Shown: positions 1-7,298 of the stretch, one piece after another | How positions within the stretch are numbered: the stretch's first letter is position 1 | Layout of the letters: every line of letters begins with the position of its first letter | Source: JANJUB01 sp031386985 | GTDB taxonomy: Bacteria; Armatimonadota; Fimbriimonadia; Fimbriimonadales; Fimbriimonadaceae | Direction of reading: 5' to 3' | NCBI GenBank assembly: GCA_031386985.1 | Contig: JANNCV010000042.1 | Span: forward strand, 1-64,000 | Length of the DNA stretch: 64,000 nucleotides | Notes under the pieces: generated by a model | Database searches by the model: none | Seen by the model: only the letters and a program-made list of their open reading frames with translations | What the model was told of the DNA's origin: nothing | Position numbers and translations under genes: made by a program

Positions 1-372
1 CCCGAAGTCGTAACCAGAGGCAATATGTAGCAACCCACCGCCCGAATGCGAATGTGGAGTGTCCATTCGAACGGTTTGCAGCGTTCGCTTTGGCCGATCA
101 TGAGACTCGTATCCGATGACATAGCTCTGCCGAGCCAACTCCATTTTTTCGTCTCTTGTTTTTCTCGCGCGGAGGTTCCAATCTTCGCTGTGGTTCTCAA
201 CATACTCCGTTTTCGAACCGGGAAGTAGCCCAAGCGAAGGCAAGTTTTCCAGTTGCTCGCGTCGAATGCCATTCTTATCAAGATAGCGCGTAACCTCAAG
301 ATAGGGAGCTAAATTCCACCATTCGCCTGCTTCTCGCCATTTGGCGAGGATCTCACATCCATCCAGTTGCAT
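1..372 (-). CDS. DnaE2/PHP-like protein, N-terminal part (partial)
   Basis: The reading frame opens with ATG at 372 on the minus strand and stays open for 124 codons to the window edge, so only the N-terminus is present. It overlaps the end of the ImuB-like gene by 20 nt, which implies translational coupling. Residues about 12-36 hold a tryptophan-rich segment (WREAGEWWN, then YLEVTRYLDKNG). I recognise this as the kind of module found next to ImuB or ahead of DnaE-type polymerases. The last visible residues, LHIASGYDFG, resemble the start of a PHP domain (LHvHSxYS), but the second metal-binding His would be Ala. The best reading is the start of an error-prone DnaE2-like polymerase in an imuB-dnaE2 cassette. 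The body of the protein is not visible, so this is an inference from context and a short motif. Confidence 0.5.
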   Translation of the reverse strand, partial: MQLDGCEILAKWREAGEWWNLAPYLEVTRYLDKNGIRREQLENLPSLGLLPGSKTEYVENHSEDWNLRARKTRDEKMELARQSYVIGYESHDRPKRTLQTVRMDTPHSHSGGGLLHIASGYDFG

Positions 373-1510
373 GCTGCCACGCCTTCAAAACTGTCTTCCT
401 TCGGGGTTCGCTTACCTTGCTCGCGACTTGGATAGAGGAGTCTCCAAAAACCGTTCGTACGCGCTCCATCGCTGTTGTTGGCTTTTGCGCCGAAAACCCT
501 TGTAACTGAAGTTGATTTCGTCCCGAATCAAAAACATCAAGAAGTGAAACACGGATTTCTATGGGTGGTAACTTAGCTTTCATCGTTAGATCGGAGAGCA
601 TCAATCGCAGCGAAGGGATGATGCTCGCGGGGCTTTGCATAGGCTTACTGAAAACCCTCTCCTGCTCAACTCTATCGGCAATGGACGTGGTGTCAAAGAG
701 AATCATCATCTGAACTCGATCCCCCTGCAAGTCTTCTCCAACAAGTTTCTCACCCAATACCCGAGCGATCTTTTTTAGAGCAATATCCCACACCATTTGG
801 TCATCAACACCGTCATCGAATCGAAAACGGGCACGAACAACACCTCTGGGAAAAATCGCTTCGACGGCCTGATGAATCCCGCCTTTAGCCGCTCTGAAAA
901 TCGTTAATGCCTCATCTGGAAACTGCCCTTGCAGAACCACCAGTGGAATTTGTGCGACATGGTGAAGGGTGGGATATCCGAGCAGCATCAATCGTTCGCG
1001 AGCGGCTTGGCTTGCTGGATACATGTATCCCGTGGGCAGGTCTTGAACGCGCGTAAGACCGGACTCGCAAAGAGCTTTCGCAATCCATTTGCTTGAGCCA
1101 GAGCCTGTTTTGGAGGCGCTCGGAACCGTTTTGTGTTCGGGATGGTTCGGTTCTGTGGCCAATGCCAGAAGGGAATGAATCGCCTGAGGATTTGGATGCC
1201 CAGATAGGTCTACGTAAGCTGAGTGCTGATCTTCCGGCTCAATGCAATCTGAAAACTCCGCTAAACCCATCAACCAAGTCTCTTGTGCCGAGTCGAAGTC
1301 ACTTTCAACCCATTTAATCCAAGTAGCATCCGGAACGATGATCTTAGCTTCTTGATAACTCATTCGGCGAGTCACACCACGAGCTATCAGAGCTTCGCTA
1401 ACATCAAGAAGACAAGAATCGCGATAAACTCCAATGCAGTCATTTGTAATTTCCCTCAGCATTAGATCTCTGACATAGAATCCAATGTTATTTATGTAGA
1501 CATAGTGCAT
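353..1510 (-). CDS. imuB: ImuB-like, catalytically degenerate Y-family polymerase homologue
   Basis: This 385-residue protein follows the Y-family fold order. It has an N-terminal strand (INNIGFY, residues 6-12), a finger-like region with GVTRRMSYQEAK (45-56), and a palm strand EPEDQHSAYVDLSG (91-104). Active Y-family polymerases carry Asp in the first strand and an SxDE pair in the second. Here the first is Asn and the DE pair is missing, so polymerisation is unlikely. ImuB proteins are known to be inactive adaptors that bring DnaE2 and the clamp together at lesions, and the next gene downstream looks like DnaE2. The start at 1510 is chosen because it keeps the first strand. The start codon lies inside a perfect inverted repeat (1496-1520), with TATAAT at 1522-1527 on this strand, so damage-responsive control is likely. 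A short diverged DinB-like protein is the alternative. Confidence 0.65.
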   Translation of the reverse strand: MHYVYINNIGFYVRDLMLREITNDCIGVYRDSCLLDVSEALIARGVTRRMSYQEAKIIVPDATWIKWVESDFDSAQETWLMGLAEFSDCIEPEDQHSAYVDLSGHPNPQAIHSLLALATEPNHPEHKTVPSASKTGSGSSKWIAKALCESGLTRVQDLPTGYMYPASQAARERLMLLGYPTLHHVAQIPLVVLQGQFPDEALTIFRAAKGGIHQAVEAIFPRGVVRARFRFDDGVDDQMVWDIALKKIARVLGEKLVGEDLQGDRVQMMILFDTTSIADRVEQERVFSKPMQSPASIIPSLRLMLSDLTMKAKLPPIEIRVSLLDVFDSGRNQLQLQGFSAQKPTTAMERVRTVFGDSSIQVASKVSEPRRKTVLKAWQHATGWM

Positions 1511-1520
1511 ATATGTCTAC
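1496..1520. promoter_or_regulatory. Perfect 9+9 bp inverted repeat between divergent repair genes
   Basis: GTAGACATA (1496-1504) and TATGTCTAC (1512-1520) are exact reverse complements separated by 7 bp. The element covers the imuB-like start codon and the space where the -35 box for the glycosylase gene would be (-10 candidate TACGAT, 1526-1531). On the minus strand TATAAT sits at 1522-1527, directly beside it. A dimeric repressor bound here could shut both divergent genes. Given the gene content, a LexA-type SOS operator is a reasonable guess, but the sequence does not match the SOS boxes I know from Proteobacteria or Firmicutes. Confidence 0.6.
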
Positions 1521-1537
1521 TATTATACGATAAATAG

Positions 1538-2152
1538 TTGCCGTCTGCATCAGAAATGAAAATTAAAAGATTTCTTGAGATTCTCACAAGCGATGTTCTA
1601 GAAGCCGCTCCCCTTCTGCTCGGCGCCAAACTCTCGCATGGCGGACTGGAAGCTATCATTGTTGAAGTCGAAGCCTATCGCACCCCTGATGATCCAGCCT
1701 GTCATGCTCACCGCGGGAACACTCCCAAATGTGCCCGAATGTTTGATCGCCCCGGATTGGCCTATGTCTACTTCACTTATGGTAACCATTGGATGCTCAA
1801 CATGGTTGCCCACGAGCACGGCAATGCCGCCGCCATTCTCATCCGGGCGGCAAAGCCTCAGAAAGGAATCGAAACCATGATTAGTCGCCGATTTGATTCT
1901 CAGAAAAATCAAACTGATCAAAATCTCCTCTCCGGCCCAGGCAAGCTCTGCAGCGCCTTTGGCATAAACCGGAGCCAAGATGGTCTAGATCTCCTCGACC
2001 CGAAATCCCCTCTCAAAATAACGCTATCTGAATCTACAAATGACTATACATGCACGGGGAGAATCGGCCTCAATCCTGGTTCGGGAGATGATTTTCCCTG
2101 GCGCTATTGTGATAGCGAAAATTTCGCGTGGGTTTCAAACCCTAAACCATAG
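1538..2152 (+). CDS. mpg: 3-methyladenine DNA glycosylase (AAG/MPG family)
   Basis: This monofunctional glycosylase removes alkylated purines in base excision repair. The 204 residues show the AAG-family landmarks. VEVEAYRTPDDPACHAHRG holds the catalytic Glu region, followed by FDRPGLAYVYFTYGNHWMLN with the intercalating Tyr and the base-pocket residues. Next come AAILIRAAKP, LLSGPGKLCSAFGI, and a C-terminal RIGLNPGSGDDFPWRY that matches the family's R-x-G(I/L)..G...PWRF ending. The TTG at 1538 is 6 nt after a TACGAT box; ATG at 1556 is an alternative that would lose six residues. Neither has a clear Shine-Dalgarno. It is divergent from the ImuB-like gene and shares the palindrome, so it is probably induced together with it. 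The 3' end overlaps the convergent sensor kinase by 11 nt. Confidence 0.93.
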   Translation: MPSASEMKIKRFLEILTSDVLEAAPLLLGAKLSHGGLEAIIVEVEAYRTPDDPACHAHRGNTPKCARMFDRPGLAYVYFTYGNHWMLNMVAHEHGNAAAILIRAAKPQKGIETMISRRFDSQKNQTDQNLLSGPGKLCSAFGINRSQDGLDLLDPKSPLKITLSESTNDYTCTGRIGLNPGSGDDFPWRYCDSENFAWVSNPKP

Positions 2153-3605
2153 AATTTCCACTCGCCCGGGGCAATGGAATCGTCACCTTCATTTTGGTTC
2201 CCCTTCCATCTGTTTCACCAACTTCCATAACTCCACCCATTAACTGCGTTATTCGTCGTGATATCGTGAGTGCAATTCCAAGTCCAGTCTTGTTTGATGG
2301 CAAGTTGTGCGTATGTTTTAGATCAAAAACCGTTTCAGACGAGTCCTCCAAGCCGCACCCTGAATCTTCGATTTCAATATCAAGCCACGTAATGCCGTTT
2401 CCGCGATCCTTCAAGTTTGCCTTGAACGAAACTTGGCCTTCTTCAGTGAACTTAACCGCATTTGAAGACAGGTTATCAACAATCTGATGAAGGCGCCGTT
2501 TTGCAACCAAGAACTTTCCAAACAATTGCGGGTCAATCTCAACAACGACTTCTAAGCGCTTTGCGAAAGCTGCGATTTTGTGCTTCTCGATCGCTCTTTC
2601 CAACTCATCCCCAACAATTGTTTCTTCCAACTCAATACGGAGGGAGCCCGTCTCCAGCGAAGCGAGATCAAGCAGTTGGTTTACTTTGTGAGTTAGTTGA
2701 AGCGCCGAACTCTTGGCATGTGTGAAATACTCTTGCTGCTCTTCGGAAAGGTCGGTGTCTAGGGCCAGCGTCGTCATACCCATAAGGCCGTTCAAAGGGG
2801 TTCGAAGTTCGTGTCCAGCCGACATAAGGAACATGGATTTTGAGTCTAGGGCTTGCCTCAATTCCTCTGTTCTTTGCTCAACGCGGTTTTCGAGGAGATG
2901 ATTTGCTTCTTCAAGGTCATCTTTCGCTACTCTCAGCTCGTTGGCTTCCTTCAGCTGCCGAAATCTTACGGTGTAAACCGCAACGCAACTCAGCATCCCA
3001 ACCAGAAACGCCAGCAACCATCCAGATCGCTGCGTATCACCAACGCTATCGGTACGATTCAGGAATTTGATGCTCTTATAGTCAATTCCAAGCACCCCAG
3101 CTATCTTGCCGTTGCGGTAAATGGCAGCGAAGCTCTTCACACTACTTGACTCGTCACTTTCAAAACTCGAAGAGTCAACTTGTGAAATGCCACTCTCCAA
3201 AACCTTATGCGCGGCGGGCAATACATCTGTCAAGACCATCCCCCGTCGAATGCCTGAGCTCTTTCCAAAGATGTTTTGAACTAGAAGCCCACCACGGTTG
3301 GGAGTCAGGATATAGGCGGCGTCAATTTGCTGGTTAAGTCGGCAAATACTCTCAAGTCCCTTAGCCGAGTGCACCCCCAGCGGATCTTTATCGAAGTCTA
3401 TCTTAACCCGCTCATCAAGTAACCGCGCGCTCGTCTGAACCGTTAAACGCACTTGCTCTTGTTGAGCATCTAACAACGCTATTTGAGCCTGGGCATAGGT
3501 TCGCTCCGCCGAAATTCCAACGATGACGCAGGCGAACGTGCCGGCCGCCAATGCCAGCCACATTGGTCCCGAAAGCACCTTCAACCCTTCACGGTCCATC
3601 GCCAT
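2142..3605 (-). CDS. Membrane sensor histidine kinase
   Basis: This is a two-helix sensor kinase. The first membrane segment lies near the N-terminus (MWLALAAGTFACVIVGIS). A periplasmic domain of about 165 residues, probably Cache-like, is followed by a second membrane segment (LLAFLVGMLSCVAVYTV). Then come a coiled-coil linker, a HisKA box with SAGHELRTPLNGLMG and a HATPase_c domain. The ATPase has N box DNLSSNAVKFT, G1 DSGCGL and G2 GLGIAL. It lacks a receiver domain, and no response regulator is adjacent, so the partner is elsewhere. An in-frame TTG ten codons upstream (3635) is possible, but ATG at 3605 has a TATCTA box 5 nt upstream and gives a more ordinary N-terminus. Its 3' end overlaps the glycosylase gene. 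The sensed signal cannot be told from sequence. Confidence 0.9.
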   Translation of the reverse strand: MAMDREGLKVLSGPMWLALAAGTFACVIVGISAERTYAQAQIALLDAQQEQVRLTVQTSARLLDERVKIDFDKDPLGVHSAKGLESICRLNQQIDAAYILTPNRGGLLVQNIFGKSSGIRRGMVLTDVLPAAHKVLESGISQVDSSSFESDESSSVKSFAAIYRNGKIAGVLGIDYKSIKFLNRTDSVGDTQRSGWLLAFLVGMLSCVAVYTVRFRQLKEANELRVAKDDLEEANHLLENRVEQRTEELRQALDSKSMFLMSAGHELRTPLNGLMGMTTLALDTDLSEEQQEYFTHAKSSALQLTHKVNQLLDLASLETGSLRIELEETIVGDELERAIEKHKIAAFAKRLEVVVEIDPQLFGKFLVAKRRLHQIVDNLSSNAVKFTEEGQVSFKANLKDRGNGITWLDIEIEDSGCGLEDSSETVFDLKHTHNLPSNKTGLGIALTISRRITQLMGGVMEVGETDGRGTKMKVTIPLPRASGNSMV

Positions 3606-3669
3606 TACCTTAGATATTGGTCGTATTGGCGGCAATTCTCCCCGTGTCCTTACCAGTTAGAATTGAAAG

Positions 3670-4233
3670 ATGTCACCGAAACTACTTCGCGATTACTTGA
3701 ATCGGTTGGAGGCTCACGCTGCGGGTGAGGCCGCGCACGGTGAGCGCGTCGCCGTCATGAGTACAGCAATCGCTGATCGAATCGGAATCGGCGGGGATGA
3801 ACTTTGTATGGTCAGGTATGCCGCCGCCCTTCATGATATAGGCAAACTCCTAATCTCCCAAGAATGCTTACAGAGTGAAGAACCGCTTGCGGGACAGCAG
3901 ATCTTGGAGATTCGCGAACATTGCGCCTACGCGTCAGAGATTTTGGGAAATGATCTCCCGGAGGAAGCGAAAATGTGGATTACTCATCATCATGAACGTT
4001 GGGATGGCGCGGGCTATCCAAGTCGCTTGAGCGGTGAGCACATTCCCCTCATTTCTCGGATCATTTCCGTAGCGGAAGCGTTCGATGCAATGACCGCCCC
4101 CGCATACTATCGCTCACGAAAGTCTGAAGACGGCGCGCTGGAAGAGATTCGCAGATGCGCTGGAACCCAGTTTGATCCCTCAGTCATCAGCCCTTTTTTG
4201 GAAGTTCAGCCGCTCATTCAGCCCCTTTACTGA
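3670..4233 (+). CDS. Stand-alone HD-GYP domain protein (c-di-GMP phosphodiesterase-like)
   Basis: This 187-residue protein is essentially one HD-GYP domain with no attached sensor. The metal and substrate motifs are intact: HGERVA (first His), ALHDIGKL (HD), then HHHERWDGAGYP (HHExxDGxGYP). The helix SRIISVAEAFDAMTA and the closing GTQFDP follow. HD-GYP enzymes hydrolyse cyclic di-GMP. The only visible candidate source of that nucleotide in the window is the GGDEF protein at 49 kb. TAGAAT lies at 3658-3663, just 6 nt before the ATG, and there is no ribosome-binding site, so the mRNA is probably leaderless. The gene is divergent from the sensor kinase, with about 65 bp between starts, so shared regulation is possible. 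Confidence 0.9.
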   Translation: MSPKLLRDYLNRLEAHAAGEAAHGERVAVMSTAIADRIGIGGDELCMVRYAAALHDIGKLLISQECLQSEEPLAGQQILEIREHCAYASEILGNDLPEEAKMWITHHHERWDGAGYPSRLSGEHIPLISRIISVAEAFDAMTAPAYYRSRKSEDGALEEIRRCAGTQFDPSVISPFLEVQPLIQPLY

Positions 4234-4268
4234 AATCTTTCGCCATATTCTTTCGTATTATTGATAAG

Positions 4269-5084
4269 ATGAAACTTCGATCACTCGCTTTTCTTGCCGT
4301 CAGCTCCATCGCTCTTGCTGGTTTTCAGACAGACGACGTAACGCTGACGCGAACCTTTCAAGTCGGGAGCAAAGACGTCTACGTCCAAAGCTACAAATCA
4401 AAGAATTCCCTCGAAACCCCAGCCGGAAACCAGGATTTTAACCTGAATGGGTCAAGCACCTATACAATTGTCTACAAAACGAACAAAGGCGAGGGCTGCG
4501 AGATTGATATGATCACCTCCGATATGAAAGTGGAGTCGGACAATGAAATGAGCGCGGGAATGACCGATGCGATGCCCAAGGAACTAACGATGAGTGGACT
4601 TCTGGATTCGCGCAATCGAGTAACTGGCATTACGGCGGGCAAGGGCATGGACCCGATGATGGCGATGGCGATGTCCAGCGCGACAATGGGTGCATCCGGA
4701 TTTTTCACTGAGTTCCCCGAGAAGGCCATAAAGATCGGCGACGTTTGGGACGTTCCCGTTGGGCTCGCTGGAGCGGGAGTTCCGGCGGATACTAAGTTGA
4801 AAGCCAAATTAGAGAGCGAGAACGACAACTACTGGGTTGTTCGAGTTTCCGGTGACGTGCCAATGACCCTCGATATGAGTGAAATGGCGAAGGGAACCGG
4901 CGTGGAAATGGTAATGAACATGAAGATGACGATGGACTATGGCGTGAGGGTCGAGAAATCAACCGGACGAACGCTCCAACTCAGTGGAAAGATGGCGACG
5001 GACATAAAAATGGAGTTGCCGACGATGGGGATGACGATTCCGGGCAAGGGCACATCGGAAATTTCGGCCATTCTCAAGAAGTAA
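4269..5084 (+). CDS. Secreted protein of unknown function, Met-rich
   Basis: The 271-residue product starts with a clear signal peptide (MKLRSLAFLAVSSIALAGF). The mature part has regular beta-like alternation and a methionine-rich stretch (DPMMAMAMSSATMGASG) near its middle. I do not recognise the family. Beta-rich secreted proteins of this size are frequent elsewhere in the window, so an envelope role is plausible but unproven. The start is fixed by the signal peptide and by a TATTAT box at 4256-4261 followed by 7 nt to the ATG, with no Shine-Dalgarno. The M28 peptidase begins 35 nt downstream on the same strand. Confidence 0.75.
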   Translation: MKLRSLAFLAVSSIALAGFQTDDVTLTRTFQVGSKDVYVQSYKSKNSLETPAGNQDFNLNGSSTYTIVYKTNKGEGCEIDMITSDMKVESDNEMSAGMTDAMPKELTMSGLLDSRNRVTGITAGKGMDPMMAMAMSSATMGASGFFTEFPEKAIKIGDVWDVPVGLAGAGVPADTKLKAKLESENDNYWVVRVSGDVPMTLDMSEMAKGTGVEMVMNMKMTMDYGVRVEKSTGRTLQLSGKMATDIKMELPTMGMTIPGKGTSEISAILKK

Positions 5085-5119
5085 AAGCAATTTCTGGCTT
5101 GGCTGGGATAACCTAGGGC

Positions 5120-6259
5120 GTGTTTGTATCCGCTTTAGTGTGCCTTATGCAACCTCTAACCGTTGATCCCAACCGTCTTCGTGCAACAGTCGAAAAACTG
5201 GCCGCTTATCCCACTCGCCACACCTTGACTCCCGGCCTGACCGAAGCCGCGAATTGGGTCGCTGAGCAGTATCGGGCTATTCCGGGAATCACCGCCGAAG
5301 TGATGACTTACACCATCCCGAAAGGGCGGCGCGTCCCTGAAGATCAGCAGGTCGTTGAAGTAGTGGCTACGCTCAAGGGAGAATCGGATCGGATCGTGCT
5401 GGTCGGCGGACATTTGGACTCGGTCAACATGCAAGCTGGCGCGGGTATTGATGCTCGGGCTCCGGGGGCAAATGATGACGCATCGGGCGTTGCATTGGCT
5501 TTAGAATGCGCCCGCGTGCTGGCTGGATCAAAGCCGAAAAATACGATCAAGTTTATTGCGTTTTCGGGCGAGGAGCAAGGACTCAACGGGTCGCGAGCAC
5601 TTTCGAAGCGCGCCAAGGATGAAGCTTGGAAACTTGAAGCGGTGCTGAGTTGCGATATGGTTGGCAATTCCTCAAACAATAACGGTCAAAAGGACATTGG
5701 AAATGTGCGCGTTTTTAGCGAAGAGGCCACCGCTGAGAATCCAAACCCACAGAGCCGCGAGCTAGCTCGGTTTGTCGAGTTCGCGACGCGAGGTAAGGTG
5801 CCCAAGTTCGGGGTAAAGCTCGTGATGCGCCGAGACCGCTTTGGCCGTGGCGGAGATCATACGCCGTTCCACCTCGACGGTTTTGCGGCCGTGCGCTTTG
5901 TTGAAGTTCATGAGGAGTACACCCGGCAGCACTCTGCAAATGACCTTCCCGAATTCATGGATTGGAACTACTTGGCCAATGTCACGCGGATCAACGCACT
6001 TGCCCTGGGTTTGTTAGGCAACGCTGAGTTGCCACCAAAAGCAGTTCGTATCGTGAATGATCAGTCTCACGACACGGTGTTGAACTGGGATGGCGAACCG
6101 GGGCAAGAGTACGTCGTTTATTGGCGCGATACGGCGAGCGCACTTTGGAAAGGCTCAAAAGTCGTGCGCGCTGAGACCATTAAGCTCGTAAAGATCAATA
6201 AAGACGACCACTTCTTTGCCGTCGGCGCCGTAGGTGGCATCCCGGTTCCGGCAAGGTGA
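5120..6259 (+). CDS. M28-family zinc aminopeptidase/carboxypeptidase
   Basis: This is a di-zinc exopeptidase of the M28 family. The visible ligands and catalytic residues come in the expected order: GGHLDSVN (His), GANDDASG (bridging Asp), SGEEQGLNGS (general-base Glu plus ligand Glu), SCDMVGN (Asp) and EVHEEYTRQHSAND (final His). The last 75 residues form a beta-rich fibronectin-like extension (LNWDGEPGQEYVVYWRD) of a kind often seen on secreted M28 enzymes. The start is GTG at 5120, preceded by a GATAAC box 7 nt upstream. The short hydrophobic N-terminus MFVSALVCLM may be a minimal signal sequence. It would cleave N-terminal residues or dipeptides from peptides outside the cytoplasm. A second M28 gene lies at 40.1 kb. 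Confidence 0.9.
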   Translation: MFVSALVCLMQPLTVDPNRLRATVEKLAAYPTRHTLTPGLTEAANWVAEQYRAIPGITAEVMTYTIPKGRRVPEDQQVVEVVATLKGESDRIVLVGGHLDSVNMQAGAGIDARAPGANDDASGVALALECARVLAGSKPKNTIKFIAFSGEEQGLNGSRALSKRAKDEAWKLEAVLSCDMVGNSSNNNGQKDIGNVRVFSEEATAENPNPQSRELARFVEFATRGKVPKFGVKLVMRRDRFGRGGDHTPFHLDGFAAVRFVEVHEEYTRQHSANDLPEFMDWNYLANVTRINALALGLLGNAELPPKAVRIVNDQSHDTVLNWDGEPGQEYVVYWRDTASALWKGSKVVRAETIKLVKINKDDHFFAVGAVGGIPVPAR

Positions 6260-6364
6260 GTTTTCTCGGGACGAACAGGTAGTTTGGGGTGGCTTGTAAT
6301 TCTCGGGGCGTCGCCTTTTTCTGGAGCGCCGGACGTCCAAATGCACAATCAGATGAGCGGCCTG

Positions 6365-6407
6365 CCTAGGGCTTGAAAGCCCCAGGCACTCTTGGGCATG
6401 ATGCCCA
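6365..6407. repeat. Double palindromic repeat (REP-like)
   Basis: Two hairpins lie side by side after the M28 gene. CCTAGGGCTT/AAGCCCCAGG (6365-6386) has a 2-nt loop and one mismatch. TGGGCA/TGCCCA (6393-6407) has a TGA loop. The core GGGCATGATGCCC is shared, with one change, with repeats at 26391 and 63981, so this is a dispersed family and not a one-off terminator. Confidence 0.6.
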
Positions 6408-6419
6408 TGTCACGGATAC

Positions 6420-6941
6420 TTACAGCCTGACGCCGAGGAACAATCCGAAAGCGTTTAGATTGGAGTTTCCATTGCCGAAATACTTGAGCTCGGCGAACAG
6501 TGGGTTTTGCCCCTGTTGGAAGTTGTAACCGACTCCAAACTGGTAGCCAATGTTCGTCTTGCTTCGTCCTACCATCAGGCCGCCGCTCAGAGTTTCATCG
6601 TGAGTAAAGGCAAGACCAGCACCAAAAGTGTAATAAAGCTCGTTCCTCATTCCCACATAGTTAATCAGCAGGGGAATCGCGGAGGCTTGGCCCTTGCTGT
6701 AGAAGTCAGCCGAGAGGGTGAGCATACCGGTCGAAGAACGGTCGTTCATGCCAAATGATTGATCCTTAAGCTTGTATTCGCCCCCTACGCCAAACCAGGT
6801 TCGACCTTGATCCCGCCCATACCCGCTAGCCGGAAAAACCAATCCAGCCCGAATGGAGAGACCCATTGGCTTACTCGTTTGTGAGTGCCCAACAACGACA
6901 AGTGCGGATGTTGCCGCCAAAATCAGAAGAGTTTTTTTCAT
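6420..6941 (-). CDS. Small secreted beta-rich protein, possible outer-membrane barrel
   Basis: The start is set at ATG 6941 because AAGGAAA lies 9 nt upstream and the sequence then opens with a clean signal peptide (MKKTLLILAATSALVVVGHSQ). The mature protein of about 150 residues consists of short amphipathic strands alternating with Gly-rich turns. It includes RTWFGVGGEYKL, LYYTFGAGLAFTHD and NIGYQFGVGYNFQQG, and ends in FGLFLGVRL. This pattern and the hydrophobic last residues resemble eight-stranded outer-membrane barrels. No specific family is recognised. It is one of the few genes here with an evident Shine-Dalgarno. The upstream in-frame extension of 20 codons runs towards the tRNA terminator and is probably not translated. 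Confidence 0.75.
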   Translation of the reverse strand: MKKTLLILAATSALVVVGHSQTSKPMGLSIRAGLVFPASGYGRDQGRTWFGVGGEYKLKDQSFGMNDRSSTGMLTLSADFYSKGQASAIPLLINYVGMRNELYYTFGAGLAFTHDETLSGGLMVGRSKTNIGYQFGVGYNFQQGQNPLFAELKYFGNGNSNLNAFGLFLGVRL

Positions 6942-7032
6942 AATGTGTTTCCTTAGCCAGTCCAAACCAAAAGCTGGCCGCAGACGTATCTGCAAATTCA
7001 ACCGACGTTAGAAAGCGCAGGAAAGAAGCATG

Positions 7033-7055
7033 AAAAAGCCGCCTTTTGGGCGGCT
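7033..7055 (-). terminator. Rho-independent terminator of tRNA-Gly
   Basis: On the minus strand AGCCGCC and GGCGGCT pair perfectly around a 5-nt loop (7037-7055) and are followed by a short T run (7033-7036). It lies 10 nt after the CCA end of tRNA-Gly. Confidence 0.85.
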
Positions 7056-7065
7056 GTGGAAAACT

Positions 7066-7140
7066 TGGAGCGGGAAAAGAGATTCGAACTCTCGACCCTC
7101 TCGTTGGCAACGAGATGCTCTACCACTGAGCTACTCCCGC
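7066..7140 (-). tRNA. tRNA-Gly (anticodon GCC)
   Basis: A 75-nt cloverleaf reads on the minus strand. The acceptor arm is GCGGGAG/TTCCCGC with a terminal G-T pair. The D arm is AGCTCAGTGGTAGAGC. The anticodon stem CTCGT/ACGAG encloses TGCCA with anticodon GCC, and the T arm is GAGAGTTCGAATCTC. The discriminator is T and CCA is encoded. Confidence 0.97.
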
Positions 7141-7151
7141 AAGTTGTGATT

Positions 7152-7180
7152 ATTTTACTCCCTTTGGATTATTTTTGCAA
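7152..7180 (-). promoter_or_regulatory. Promoter of tRNA-Gly
   Basis: On the minus strand TTGCAA (7175-7180) and TAAAAT (7152-7157) are separated by 17 nt, and the -10 box lies 11 nt before the tRNA 5' end. This is a good sigma-70-type promoter. Confidence 0.75.
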
Positions 7181-7273
7181 CAAAGACCTATCGTGGGAAC
7201 TACCCACCCCGAGAAATCGTTGTGTACAGTAAGAGACGATTTCAATCAGCGTATCTCCTCCAAAAGAAACAGG

Positions 7274-7291
7274 TGGCCCCGCAAGGGGCCA
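7274..7291 (-). terminator. Hairpin after the oxidoreductase gene
   Basis: TGGCCCC and GGGGCCA pair perfectly around a 4-nt loop, 7 nt after the stop codon of the leftward oxidoreductase gene. The following sequence on that strand (CCTGTTTCTTTT) is only partly T-rich, so it is a likely but not ideal terminator. Confidence 0.6.
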
Positions 7292-7298
7292 TTCTTGT

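Noticed and set aside
46..228. Rightward frame of 60 codons at the left edge
   Set aside because: It is antisense to the DnaE2-like N-terminus, which has motif support.
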